Below, piece after piece: positions 24,692 through 33,427 of a stretch of DNA of 64,000 nt (positions are counted from its first letter, which is position 1; each line of letters opens with the position of its first letter). The notes under the pieces were generated by a model. That model saw only the letters and a list, made by a program, of their open reading frames with translations. It was not told the DNA's origin and did no database searches. This DNA comes from Picosynechococcus sp. PCC 7003 (GTDB taxonomy: Bacteria > Cyanobacteriota > Cyanobacteriia > Cyanobacteriales > MRBY01): positions 186,001-250,000 of the forward strand of contig NZ_CP016476.1 in the NCBI RefSeq assembly GCF_001693255.1, read 5' to 3'. The position numbers and the translations under genes were made by a program.

Positions 24692-27343
24692 TTAAAATTG
24701 CCAAGTTAAACCGGCCCGTAGGCTAACCCCCGGTTGCGCAAAACGGTCAATATCCACAGGTTCCGGCGAATTTAAGAGGGGTCGGACATCGGAATAAAGG
24801 AAATACTGATTGTTAAACAGGTTAAAAATCCCCGCATTCAGCTTGAGATTAGGATTGATGTTGTAATAGCCCAATAGATCCACCACGGCATACCCTTCTG
24901 GACTGTAGGAACCCGCTGGGCGATCGCCCCGGAGTCGTGGTTCACCCACTAAAGTGGCAATCAGATCCGTACCCCACCGATCTTCCTGACCGCGATATCG
25001 CAAGCCCAACACCGCCTTGAGGGGTTCCACGCTTTCCAGGGGTTCGTCATCTTCTAGGTCATCCCCCACCGTCAGACCCAAACTACCAATCACACTAAAC
25101 CCGTGGGGTTGATCACTAAAGCGATATTCCCCAGCCAGTTCGACACCGTAAGTACGGGCCGCGCCCACGTTTTGGGATTGGAATAAATTAACGGGTGGGC
25201 CATTATCAATAAATTCAACCCCAGCACTGGCAAAGGTTTCAATAAAGTTTTCGTAATAGCTATAGAAACCCGTCACACTAAAATTCCCCCGGGGGAAATC
25301 ACCACGAATCCCTAACTCAAAAGTGTCGCTGGTTTCCGGTTTGAGATTCGGATTTGATAGGGTTTTATAGCGGAAAAAAGGGCTGGTTAAATTTGTAAAG
25401 CCCGCATTGATTTCACTGTACAAAGGTGACCGAAAACCCCGGGCATAGCGACCGACTAGGGCAATTTCTGGGGAGGTTTGCCACACAAAGCCTAGGTTAG
25501 GGGAAAAGGCAGAATCACTAAAGTCAGTAGCTTCGGCATCAGGACTGTTGCGTTGGTAAAGCTCATCAATAGTAGTATCGAGGCGATAGGTGTCATAGCG
25601 CAGACCGGGCAAAAGGGTAAAGGTATCCGACAAGGCCATTTCATTTTGGAGATAGATCCCAAAGCGAGTCGTTTCTGAATCTGGGAAATCCTTCACTGGG
25701 AAGTTATCAGAACCCACCTGATTGGTCGTTAGGGTAACATTACCAGCGGCATCAAAGCGGGTTTCTAAGCCATCTCTGGTTCGTTCATTATTGGTCTTTG
25801 ATAAATCAAAGCCATAGGTTAAACGGTTATCAATATTGCCCCAACGGAAATTACTTTGTAGCTGTACCTCACCACCAAACAGCTCGTCGGTAAAGGTATT
25901 ACTGAGATTACGAAAACGTCGTTCTGTCTCTGCGGAATTTAAGAAATCCTGGGTGCGCAGCTCATCAACACCAGCATTTTGGTAGTAAATTTGCGCCTTG
26001 GCATTGTCAATGAAGCCTCCTCCGTCGGGGTTGTCATAGAGGTAAGCAAGACTGTACCGTTCCCGATAGGAATCTGCTTCGAGGGTTTCGTTTTGGCCCT
26101 GGAACCCCCGGGGGCCTTGAAGCAGGGGCGCAGTAATTGGTGCGACTTGGAATTCATTGGTGCTGCGGAAAATTTCGGTGGTAAAGGCCAGGGTAGAATT
26201 TTCACTGAGGTTGAAATTTAACTTCCCAAGGAAATTATCGCGATCGCCATAGCGGTCATCCACAAACTCATTGCCTTCGGGGAGGCGGGCCTCGAACCCA
26301 CTGCGACCGTTATAGCCAATTAATGCCTCCAGGGAACCGGCCCGGAAGGCGGTCACTGCACCATAATTTAAGCTTTTGTCGGTGGTTTCGAAGCCGGTGG
26401 AGATCCGCGTAAAGTTATTTTTGTCGGTTAAAGCCAAAAGATCGCTGGGATCAATGGTTTGGAAGCTAACTACCCCACCGAGGGCATCACTGCCATAGAG
26501 GGCAGAGGCCGGGCCGCGAATAATTTCTACCCGTTGTAAGCTATCAAGATCCACATAATCTCGTCCCAAAGCCGGGGTGCCAAAGGTAAATTGGGTCGGA
26601 ATCCGAATACCATCATTAAGAATCAGGACTCGATTGCCCCCTAGACCCCGGATGTTAATATCCTGCAGCCCATAGCGTCGATCATTTCCCACAGAAACAT
26701 TGGGTTCGTAGCGGACAAGATCCCGCAAATCTTGGACAAGATTATCGTCAATTTCTTCGGCATCAATCACACTGATCGAGCCGGGGGTACGATTCACAAG
26801 GCGCGGTGATCGCGTGCCCAACACTGTAATTTCGAGTTCTTCGACGGGCATCGCGTCTAGATTTAGAGTCATTTCCGCCAGATCTACCATGTCCTCGTTG
26901 GTCGCAATGGCAGCCATGGTGTCGAGGGAAACAGCCGTTGCTGGTAATTCCCCTTGACCCTGGACAATAATTTCCAGGCGATCGCCTCCCTGTTGTTCGA
27001 CTGTAATCGCTGCAATATCAGCGGTCGGTGCGGTAAATTGCCAATTTTGACCATCGGGTAGAGCGAGGATGGCGGGTTCTACGGTTGCGACTAGATCTGT
27101 GCCTCGCTGAATAAAGGGTTGACCAGGTAGGGTTAAGGATTGCCCCGCCGCCGTTTCGAGAATGATGTTCACGCGGTCGGGTTGGGGATCGAGGCGGATT
27201 CCAGTGATGGTCACGGGTTGGGCTTGGGCCAAGAAGTTTGTTTCCGGATTTATTTGGGCGATCGCCTCCCCTGGGGATACGCAAAACATGAAGGGTACCA
27301 AGCCACACAACGCCAAACCATAACGCAGCTGATAAGGTTTCAT
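24692..27343 (-). CDS. TonB-dependent receptor with AMIN domain
   Basis: 883 residues. After a signal peptide (1-29) comes an AMIN-type domain (about 45-130, ITGIRLDPQPDRVNIILE), common in cyanobacterial receptors and thought to contact peptidoglycan. A TonB-box-like ELEITVLGTR (about 172-181) precedes the plug (SVIDAEEIDDNLVQDLRDLV, NIRGLGGNRVLIL), then a 22-strand barrel ending in Phe (LRAGLTWQF) as needed for outer-membrane assembly. The plug and barrel look most like the siderophore/haem receptor group; cobalamin is the main alternative. Its gene lies 100 bp beyond the ATPase gene. Confidence 0.85.
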   Translation of the reverse strand: MKPYQLRYGLALCGLVPFMFCVSPGEAIAQINPETNFLAQAQPVTITGIRLDPQPDRVNIILETAAGQSLTLPGQPFIQRGTDLVATVEPAILALPDGQNWQFTAPTADIAAITVEQQGGDRLEIIVQGQGELPATAVSLDTMAAIATNEDMVDLAEMTLNLDAMPVEELEITVLGTRSPRLVNRTPGSISVIDAEEIDDNLVQDLRDLVRYEPNVSVGNDRRYGLQDINIRGLGGNRVLILNDGIRIPTQFTFGTPALGRDYVDLDSLQRVEIIRGPASALYGSDALGGVVSFQTIDPSDLLALTDKNNFTRISTGFETTDKSLNYGAVTAFRAGSLEALIGYNGRSGFEARLPEGNEFVDDRYGDRDNFLGKLNFNLSENSTLAFTTEIFRSTNEFQVAPITAPLLQGPRGFQGQNETLEADSYRERYSLAYLYDNPDGGGFIDNAKAQIYYQNAGVDELRTQDFLNSAETERRFRNLSNTFTDELFGGEVQLQSNFRWGNIDNRLTYGFDLSKTNNERTRDGLETRFDAAGNVTLTTNQVGSDNFPVKDFPDSETTRFGIYLQNEMALSDTFTLLPGLRYDTYRLDTTIDELYQRNSPDAEATDFSDSAFSPNLGFVWQTSPEIALVGRYARGFRSPLYSEINAGFTNLTSPFFRYKTLSNPNLKPETSDTFELGIRGDFPRGNFSVTGFYSYYENFIETFASAGVEFIDNGPPVNLFQSQNVGAARTYGVELAGEYRFSDQPHGFSVIGSLGLTVGDDLEDDEPLESVEPLKAVLGLRYRGQEDRWGTDLIATLVGEPRLRGDRPAGSYSPEGYAVVDLLGYYNINPNLKLNAGIFNLFNNQYFLYSDVRPLLNSPEPVDIDRFAQPGVSLRAGLTWQF

Positions 27344-27442
27344 AGATAAATCAGTTAATGAGTATAAATAGATGTAATTGCAATAGGTAGAGCATGATCT
27401 GATGGAAACAAAGACCAGATTTGAGCAGTATCAGCGGCCTAA

Positions 27443-28276
27443 TTAAACCGAGGCTGGCCCTAAAACGCAGATTTGTAAGCCCACAGGGGTCGGTATTGTC
27501 ACCGCTTCTACCCCAAAACCAAACCGTAGATTTTCTGGAGTCATCACCGCAGTGGGTGTCCCCAGGGCAAAGAGTTTGCCGTCCTTAACCATGGCTAGGC
27601 GATCGCTGTAACGGGTCGCCAAATTTAGCTCATGAAGAACGGTGACAATGGTCAAATTTTGCTCGCGGTTTAACTGCTTAAGCAGTTCCAACAGTTCCAG
27701 TTGATAATGGATGTCCAGAAACGTTGTGGGTTCATCCAAAATGAGAATCTTTGGCTTTTGGGCCAGGGCCAAGGCGAGAAAAGCCCGTTGACGTTCTCCA
27801 CCAGACAGTTGCGCCACGGGGCGATGAGCAAACTGACTCAGTTGGGTCTGGGCCAGGGCTTGATCGATCTGGACGTGATCCGCCTCGCTGTATTCCCACT
27901 GCCACCAGTTTTGGTGGGGGGCTCTCCCTAAACCGACCAGCTGCCGTACGGTTAAGCCCATCGGAATCCGGGATTGTTGGGGTAAAATCGCCAGACTGCG
28001 GGCCACTTCCTGGGGCGATCGCCGCTGAATTGCTTTTCCGTCCAAGCGCACTACTCCCCGTTGTGGCTTGAGAATGCGACTCAAGAGCCGGAGTAGGGTG
28101 GACTTTCCCGATCCATTTCCCCCGACGATGGTCAGCCATTCCCCTGGATGCACCGTTAAGTTGACATCCTGAACCACTGACCTTTTGGTATAGCCTCCAA
28201 ACAGATGCTCCCCTTCGAGCAAAGATGACCTTGAAGATTCCGGTGGTTGTACCTTTAATGCCTGCGATAATGTCAT
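27443..28276 (-). CDS. ABC transporter ATPase, FecE/BtuD type
   Basis: 277 residues from ATG 28276, which overlaps the permease stop (ATGA); an upstream extension to 28408 is only a shadow. Walker A GGNGSGKST, Q-loop LPQQSRIP, signature LSGGERQR and Walker B ILILDEPTT with the H-loop in VLHELN are all present. It powers the FecCD-like permease. Close translational coupling and order match iron-siderophore importers. Confidence 0.88.
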   Translation of the reverse strand: MTLSQALKVQPPESSRSSLLEGEHLFGGYTKRSVVQDVNLTVHPGEWLTIVGGNGSGKSTLLRLLSRILKPQRGVVRLDGKAIQRRSPQEVARSLAILPQQSRIPMGLTVRQLVGLGRAPHQNWWQWEYSEADHVQIDQALAQTQLSQFAHRPVAQLSGGERQRAFLALALAQKPKILILDEPTTFLDIHYQLELLELLKQLNREQNLTIVTVLHELNLATRYSDRLAMVKDGKLFALGTPTAVMTPENLRFGFGVEAVTIPTPVGLQICVLGPASV

Positions 28277-29406
28277 GCCTGAGCCTCCCGACCTCGCCGA
28301 TAGAGCAACGCAATAAATAATGGTGATCCCAACAGGGCTGTGACAGCTCCCACGGGTAATTCCACTGCCCCAGAGCGAGATAGGAGATCCGCCAAGGTTA
28401 AGACCCACGCCCCAGCCAGGGCCGAGAGGGGTAAAATCCAGCGGTAGTCTGCTCCTACTAAGAGCCGTACCCCATGGGGCACCACCAAACCCACAAAACC
28501 GATAAGGCCAGAAATACTCACTGCACTGGCTGCCAATAAGCTGGCAATGCCGCCAATCAGTAACCGCGATCGCACCAGGGAAACCCCCAGACCCACCGCC
28601 GCATCATCACCGAGATTCAGCAAATTTAAAGACCGTCCCAATAAACAGCCGACAATCAAGGCCACACTCAGATAGGGGGCCACCAAGCTTAAATCCTGCC
28701 AACCGCGACCGTTGAGACTACCGATTAACCAGTTGAGAGCCGCCTGGATACGACTGTCATCCGCTAAGAGGATCAGGGTGGTTTGGACTGCCCCAAACAG
28801 GGAACTTACCGCCACCCCCGCCAGTACCAGACGCTCTACGGACAGGCCGCCGCCCACATAGCCGAGGCCATAGACCACCGCTGCGGTGACCAAAGCCCCC
28901 AGCCAGGCCCCCAAAGGAATCCAAATCGCTAGGACATTGAGGGTAATAAAGGCGATCGCCACCAAACCGGCCCCCGCCGAGATGCCGAGGATAAACGGAT
29001 CGGCGAGGCTATTGCGGAGTAACCCCTGGAGAAGCGCACCGGATAACCCCAAAGCGGCTCCCACCACCAAGGCCACCACAATGCGAGGTAAGCGCAAATC
29101 CCAAATAATCGTTTGAAACATTGGGTCACCCTGGTGTCTCAGCGCTTGCCAGACTTGATCCAAACTCATGGTTACAGCCCCCTGACATAGGGCAACAATA
29201 CTGGTGATCACCACTAGGACAGCGAGTAGAGCAGATGTCCAAGCCACCCTTTGTTGAGAATAATCCTGAGTTGAAAACGGAAAACACCTAAGCATCGATC
29301 TCAATAGCTGAAATTTAATAGCAAAAATAAAGTCCATTGATAAGCGGCTCAGAGACATTGCCTGGGCCTTGGACACGTTAAAAAAACCGAGAAAAATAAC
29401 TGTCAA
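28273..29406 (-). CDS. ABC transporter permease, FecCD/BtuC type
   Basis: Up to 377 residues. About ten membrane helices are seen, with family signatures PRIVVALVVGAALGLSGAL and LRNSLADPFILGISAGAG, and GLVVPHGVRLLVG near the coupling helix. The N-terminus is uncertain; starts at 29358 or 29295 fit the family length better than 29406. It pairs with the ATPase it overlaps. The promoter and Fur-like box lie just upstream at about 29490-29540. Confidence 0.85.
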   Translation of the reverse strand: MTVIFLGFFNVSKAQAMSLSRLSMDFIFAIKFQLLRSMLRCFPFSTQDYSQQRVAWTSALLAVLVVITSIVALCQGAVTMSLDQVWQALRHQGDPMFQTIIWDLRLPRIVVALVVGAALGLSGALLQGLLRNSLADPFILGISAGAGLVAIAFITLNVLAIWIPLGAWLGALVTAAVVYGLGYVGGGLSVERLVLAGVAVSSLFGAVQTTLILLADDSRIQAALNWLIGSLNGRGWQDLSLVAPYLSVALIVGCLLGRSLNLLNLGDDAAVGLGVSLVRSRLLIGGIASLLAASAVSISGLIGFVGLVVPHGVRLLVGADYRWILPLSALAGAWVLTLADLLSRSGAVELPVGAVTALLGSPLFIALLYRRGREAQA

Positions 29407-29487
29407 TAACTTAATTCAAGCAAAACCCCATGGCCCATTAACCGCGATTGACTAATGTTATGGGGTCGATGACATCTCCCTAAAGTT

Positions 29488-29541
29488 GCAATTAATTAGC
29501 ATTAACCTAGAGACTTTAGGGGATCATTATTGTCCTGTCAA
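29488..29541 (-). promoter_or_regulatory. Promoter with weak Fur-like box for the ABC/receptor genes
   Basis: Read on the minus strand, TTGACA (29536-29541) and TAAAGT (29513-29518) are 17 bp apart. Bases 29488-29506, over the expected start site, match the Fur consensus at 12 of 19 positions by hand count. This is suggestive only. Confidence 0.4.
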
Positions 29542-29808
29542 GCAAACTACTAGAAATCTTTTTCAATTAGAGTTGAGCAAGTGTTGCCAGCTATCGAAGC
29601 CAGGCCAGAACAAGCCCCTGGGCGTTTTGTGGCGAGATCCGCCTGGACAAGCAGACAAATCCAGCAAACCAGAAATATTGACTACATAGCTAATTAGTTT
29701 TATATTGATAGATAAGTTGGATGTCAGCCAAAAGCAGCATCAATATCCATGCTCGATATTTGGTTCCATCAGCTCCATTACTCAACCTTTGGGTCGGAGA
29801 TAAACAAA
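29542..29808 (+). promoter_or_regulatory. Intergenic region with DUF2892-petC promoter
   Basis: No gene is supported here. TTGACT (29678-29683) and TATATT (29701-29706) with a 17-bp spacer make a good plus-strand sigma-70 promoter for the following two genes, giving a leader of about 95 bases. The 29600-29640 part is GC-rich but I could not fit a riboswitch to it. Confidence 0.5.
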
Positions 29809-30003
29809 ATGTTTAACAATGTTGGCACTGGCGATCGCCTCATTCGCCTCTTACTTGCAAGCACCTTGGCCTACTTCGGCTTATTTATCTACAGTGGCTC
29901 TGTCCTCGGTACTGCTTTAGTGACCGTTGCCGCTGTTCTCACCTTAAGTGCCGTACTGGGTTCCTGTATGCTCTACGGCTTACTCAAGATCAATACCCGT
30001 TAG
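29809..30003 (+). CDS. DUF2892 (YgaP-like) small membrane protein
   Basis: 64 residues from ATG 29809, with GGAG about 10 bases upstream. The N-terminal motif NVGTGDRLIRLLLA and two helices (about 12-30 and 33-55) are diagnostic of DUF2892, the membrane part of YgaP-like proteins often found with rhodanese or sulfur-handling genes. It sits 57 bp before a Rieske gene and likely shares its transcript. Confidence 0.78.
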   Translation: MFNNVGTGDRLIRLLLASTLAYFGLFIYSGSVLGTALVTVAAVLTLSAVLGSCMLYGLLKINTR

Positions 30004-30060
30004 TAGCACCTATTTTGTTCAACAATTCAACAAATTTTATTTAAGAAAGGAGCATCATTC

Positions 30061-30594
30061 ATGGAAGATAGTCTGCCCATCGATAGCCCTTCCCTTTCCC
30101 GGCGACAATTATTAAACTTTCTCACAGGTGCAGTGGTTGCCAGTACCATTGGCCCTGCCCTTTATCCTGTCGCAAAATTTTTCAGTCCCCCCAAAGAAGT
30201 GGGTGCAGATGGATCAATTCTTGCTAAAGATATTAACGGCAATTTGATTCCAGCAAGCCAATTATTGGCCGAAGCACCAGGCACAAGAGCCCTAGTCGCC
30301 GGGTTGGCAGGGGAACCCACTTATTTAACCATTCAAGAAGACGGCACCCTACATCCTTGGGGTATTGTCGATAACTGTACTCACCTTGGTTGTACCTTCC
30401 CGTGGAATGAAAATGACGACCAGTTTCAATGTCCCTGCCATGGTTCCCGTTATGATGCCGAAGGGCGTGTGGTTCGTGGCCCAGCACCACTCCCTCTACG
30501 ACTTGCCCATATCTATTTAGAAGGGGATTATGTCCGCATTGCCCCTTGGACAGAAGTTGATCCACGTACTGGTGCAAAACCTTGGTGGGTTTAA
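30061..30594 (+). CDS. petC: Rieske iron-sulfur protein, PetC paralogue
   Basis: 177 residues, AAGGAG upstream. A Tat-like N-terminus (SRRQLLNFL) and a single helix (about 22-40) anchor it in the membrane. The Rieske cluster motifs CTHLGC and CPCHGS are intact, and the disulfide cysteines are present. It would serve the cytochrome b6f complex, oxidising plastoquinol and reducing plastocyanin or cytochrome c6. Cyanobacteria carry several petC copies. No petA is adjacent, whereas the main copy is usually paired with petA, so this is probably a minor or stress form. The C-terminus (DPRTGAKPWWV) fits PetC. Confidence 0.87.
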   Translation: MEDSLPIDSPSLSRRQLLNFLTGAVVASTIGPALYPVAKFFSPPKEVGADGSILAKDINGNLIPASQLLAEAPGTRALVAGLAGEPTYLTIQEDGTLHPWGIVDNCTHLGCTFPWNENDDQFQCPCHGSRYDAEGRVVRGPAPLPLRLAHIYLEGDYVRIAPWTEVDPRTGAKPWWV

Positions 30595-30984
30595 TATTTT
30601 TGGGGATTTAAAGTTTTCTTAGATCCAATTCAGCACGGTTTAAGGATGCTCAAAAGGCTGATGTTTTCTTCTCGATTAAAACTGTGTTTTTTCTTTTTTA
30701 GGAAATTTAATCTATCCATAAACTTTACATCTAGCACTTATTTAATGTCAAAGGATTAAGCAATAAAAATCTCAACTCAAAGCCGACTTTTTTTGAGAGG
30801 CTATTTATAAAGTTAGTCAATGTCTTGATCCGCCCTCTAAATCTCCTCACTAAAGCTCCGGCAAACTGGGGAACTTTGACCCCGTTAATCATCTTAAAAT
30901 CTCCCCCAAACTGGGGGTCGGGGGGCTTTATCAATAAGCTCTGAATCCAGCTTCTTTTCTAAAATTAATCATAGGAAATCTTCC
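30595..30984. other. Gap between petC and DUF2202 gene
   Basis: Outside the MITE this stretch is AT-rich and non-coding. GGAAATC before ATG 30985 is a weak ribosome binding site. No clear terminator follows petC. Confidence 0.4.
30797..30941. mobile_element. MITE copy 1 (145 bp)
   Basis: Ends are imperfect inverted repeats of about 16 bp: GAGGCTATTTATAAAG and the complement of CTTTATCAATAAGCTC. TGA flanks both sides (30794-30796, 30942-30944) as a 3-bp target duplication. The interior is shared with copy 3 but is longer. No coding capacity. Confidence 0.7.
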
Positions 30985-31542
30985 ATGGGACACCAATATC
31001 GCCATCAAAATCAGCATTGTTCTAGTAAGAAAGACCACCTCAACCATTATTTAGGCATTGGTCTTTGTCTCGCCCTTCTAGTGTCATCCCAGGAACTCGC
31101 AGCGGCACCGGGGGCGATCGCCCCAGAAACTCAACAGGCGATGGTGGAAGCCATCCAAGATGAATACCGCGCCCGGGCCTTGTATCAAGCTATCATCGAG
31201 AAATTTGGGGTAATTCGCCCCTTTAGCAAGATTATTCACTCAGAAACGCGCCACGCAGAACATTTAAGTCAATTGTTCCGTAAGTACAATCTACCGATCC
31301 CCGAAGATACTTTTGCCTATCAGGTGGATGCTCCCGCAACGGTTCAAGAAGCTTGTCGAATGGCGATCGCCGCTGAGATTGACAATGTTGAGATGTACGA
31401 TCGGTTTCTAGACTTTGTTCAAGAGGATGACTTGCGCACCACCTTTACACAACTGCGTTCTATTTCCCTAAATCGGCACAAACCAGCCTTCGAACGTTGC
31501 CTGAACTTGGGCGCTATCCTTCCCTATCCCTCTGTAGGGTAG
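30985..31542 (+). CDS. DUF2202 ferritin-like protein, C-terminus altered by an insertion sequence
   Basis: 185 residues with a signal peptide (about 20-42). A four-helix ferritin-like domain follows: EAIQDEYRARALYQAII, SETRHAEHL and EIDNVEMYDRFL supply Glu/His residues able to hold a di-metal site. DUF2202 proteins are secreted and of unknown function, sometimes linked to metal or oxidative stress. The last residues (about 174-185) and the stop are encoded by the large hairpin at 31511-31555 that appears to be the left end of the IS605-type element, so the natural C-terminus may be lost. Confidence 0.72.
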   Translation: MGHQYRHQNQHCSSKKDHLNHYLGIGLCLALLVSSQELAAAPGAIAPETQQAMVEAIQDEYRARALYQAIIEKFGVIRPFSKIIHSETRHAEHLSQLFRKYNLPIPEDTFAYQVDAPATVQEACRMAIAAEIDNVEMYDRFLDFVQEDDLRTTFTQLRSISLNRHKPAFERCLNLGAILPYPSVG

Positions 31543-31585
31543 GGAAGAATAGCGCGGCTACTGAAGAGAAACAGAAGTAGCCAAA

Positions 31586-31996
31586 TCAGTTAACTCCCGC
31601 TTGGTCAGCGATGTACTGCTTAACTCGTTCTAATGGCGCGCCCCCAGCAGAAGAAACATAATAAGAGCTAGACCAGAAGACAGGCTTACGGTAGACCTGT
31701 TCGAGGCAGTCACGATATTCCTTGCGGAGAATGCGACTAGAAGCCCCCTTCAAGCTAGCGACGAACTGAGCAATGTTGTTGTTGGGGTGGACATCTAACA
31801 GGAGATGGACATGGTCAGGTTCTCCGTTGATTTCAATAACCTTACATTTATTGGCTGTACAAACCCGTTGAAATACTTCAGCCATAGTTTGCAGCATTGC
31901 TTCATCAATAATATTGCGGCGATATTTCGTCACAAAAACGAGATGAAGGTAAATGGAGAAAACGGAGTGTGCTCCCTTTCTATGAGTAGGTTTCAT
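31586..31996 (-). CDS. tnpA: IS200-family Y1 transposase TnpA
   Basis: 136 residues, full family length. HUH motif HVH (His62, His64) and catalytic Tyr near 128 (VKQYIADQAG) are present. TnpA is a dimeric single-strand DNA transposase that cuts and joins element ends at hairpins. It diverges from tnpB with only 28 bp between the start codons. Nothing in the frame looks broken, so it may be active. Confidence 0.9.
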   Translation of the reverse strand: MKPTHRKGAHSVFSIYLHLVFVTKYRRNIIDEAMLQTMAEVFQRVCTANKCKVIEINGEPDHVHLLLDVHPNNNIAQFVASLKGASSRILRKEYRDCLEQVYRKPVFWSSSYYVSSAGGAPLERVKQYIADQAGVN

Positions 31997-32024
31997 TTAC
32001 TTATATGTAAGTTATAATTCAATC

Positions 32025-33263
32025 ATGCTAACACGCCGCATCACTTACCGTATCTATCCCAATAAGCAGCAAGAACAAAAGCTACATTATTGGCGGCGCT
32101 TGCACTGCAATTTGTACAACGCAGCAATAGCTAATCGCAAAACCCAGTACCAAAAATTCAATCATTCCGTGGATTACTTTGAGCAGCAAAATAGTTTGCC
32201 GGAGTTCAAGAGAGTATGGCCAGAATTTAAGGAGCTGGGGTCCCATGCCCTACAGGCAACGTTAAAGCGAGTGGACTTTGCCTTCAACCGATTTTTTAAG
32301 GGATTGGGGGGATACCCAAAGTTCAAGGCAGCTCGACGCTATGGAGGGTGGACGTATCCCTGCGGTGCAGGCTGGAAGGTAGAAACAGAAGGTCAACATG
32401 GCTATCTAAAGCTGAGCAATGTGGGAAGGATGCAAATGAGGGGCAAGGCCCGTACCTGGGGAAAGCCAACAACCTGCACGATATTCTTCCGCCATGGGAA
32501 ATGGTATGCCTCAATCACGGTCAAATGTGAACCCAAGCGGGAAGCTGGGGATGGGTCTGTCGGTATTGATTTAGGCTGCAAAGAGGCGATTACGTTTTCT
32601 ACAGGAGAGCAAATCAGCAAGCCAGATTTTATTAAGGAGGGAGAACAGCAGGTTAAGCAAGCATCCAAGCAACTCAGACGGAAGCGTGCCCCAAACCGCA
32701 CGAAAAAGGTAAGAGCATCTCGTCGGTGGAAACGCCAACGGCAGAAGCTCTCAAAGTTACAACGGAAGGTTGCACATCAACGGGAGGACTGGATTCATCA
32801 AACCACCAGCCGCATAGTCAGCAGTAATAGCCTAGTGGCAGGTGAGCAGTTAAACGTCAAAAACATGACCCGAAAAGGGAAGAAGCAAAAACGCCAAAAG
32901 GCAGGGCTAAACCGTTCTATCTTGTCGGTGGGATTTGCCTCGATAGGGCAATGCCTGGAGTACAAACTGGCAGAGGCGGGTGGATTCTATGTAGAGTCTC
33001 CTACCCGGAAACTAAAGCCCTCACAGCGTTGCGCTAAATGCTGGGAGCTAACGCCAAAGACATTGGCAGACAGGGTACATATTTGCTCAAACCCGAAATG
33101 TAGCCATGTAGAAGATAGAGATATCAATGCAGCTCAGGTTAATTTAGCCTGGGCAAGGGGCAAGGGACTTGCCTCTTTAGTCGCGGAGCCGCCAAGCTCT
33201 ACCGATTGCGGAAGCATGAGGCAACTTGGGGCGATGAAACGACGGAAACTCCATGCCTCTTAG
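32025..33263 (+). CDS. tnpB: TnpB RNA-guided nuclease (IS605 accessory protein)
   Basis: 412 residues. The RuvC acidic triad is intact: Asp182 (GIDLGCKEA), Glu274 (VAGEQL) and an Asp in EDRDINAA (364-366). A zinc-ribbon with cysteines 336, 339, 354 and 359 lies between the last two. TnpB uses a guide RNA from the 3' end of its own gene and right end to cut DNA, helping element retention. Here the stop codon lies inside the right-end hairpin, consistent with that arrangement. Probably functional. Confidence 0.9.
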   Translation: MLTRRITYRIYPNKQQEQKLHYWRRLHCNLYNAAIANRKTQYQKFNHSVDYFEQQNSLPEFKRVWPEFKELGSHALQATLKRVDFAFNRFFKGLGGYPKFKAARRYGGWTYPCGAGWKVETEGQHGYLKLSNVGRMQMRGKARTWGKPTTCTIFFRHGKWYASITVKCEPKREAGDGSVGIDLGCKEAITFSTGEQISKPDFIKEGEQQVKQASKQLRRKRAPNRTKKVRASRRWKRQRQKLSKLQRKVAHQREDWIHQTTSRIVSSNSLVAGEQLNVKNMTRKGKKQKRQKAGLNRSILSVGFASIGQCLEYKLAEAGGFYVESPTRKLKPSQRCAKCWELTPKTLADRVHICSNPKCSHVEDRDINAAQVNLAWARGKGLASLVAEPPSSTDCGSMRQLGAMKRRKLHAS

Positions 33264-33427
33264 GCTGGAGTAGTTCATTTGTATCAAAAGCCATCCCAGA
33301 AGGACGGGACTTTAGACCCATTTTTCTTCGGTAAAGTTTAGGGAGCGATAAGCCCAATGTTGTCTGCCTAGCGAATATGCAACAAAGCCTTAGCATACGA
33401 TTCTTCCGCTCCTGATGTGACCCCTAT

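Larger units (their letters stand above)
31511..33271. mobile_element. IS200/IS605-type element with divergent tnpA and tnpB
   Basis: The left boundary is an imperfect 45-base palindrome at 31511-31555 (outer arms GCGCTAT and ATAGCGC; inner CTTCCCTA and TAGGGAAG). The right boundary is the hairpin 33248-33271 (ACTCCA, GCC, GGC, TGGAGT) overlapping the tnpB stop. IS605 elements have subterminal hairpins and no inverted repeats or target duplication, and tnpA reads toward the left end as here. Exact cleavage sites cannot be set by eye. Confidence 0.75.

Noticed and set aside
27732-28313. A 193-codon minus frame across the ABC ATPase gene
   Set aside because: It lies in another frame of a gene with intact Walker motifs, so it is a shadow.
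29570-29690. Possible cobalamin riboswitch upstream of the ABC transporter genes
   Set aside because: A short AGCCAGG-like string is present, but the conserved B12-box core and the flanking stems could not be placed on either strand.
31511-31555. Bidirectional terminator between DUF2202 and tnpA
   Set aside because: The palindrome is strong but there is no T-run on either side, and its position fits the IS605 left end better.
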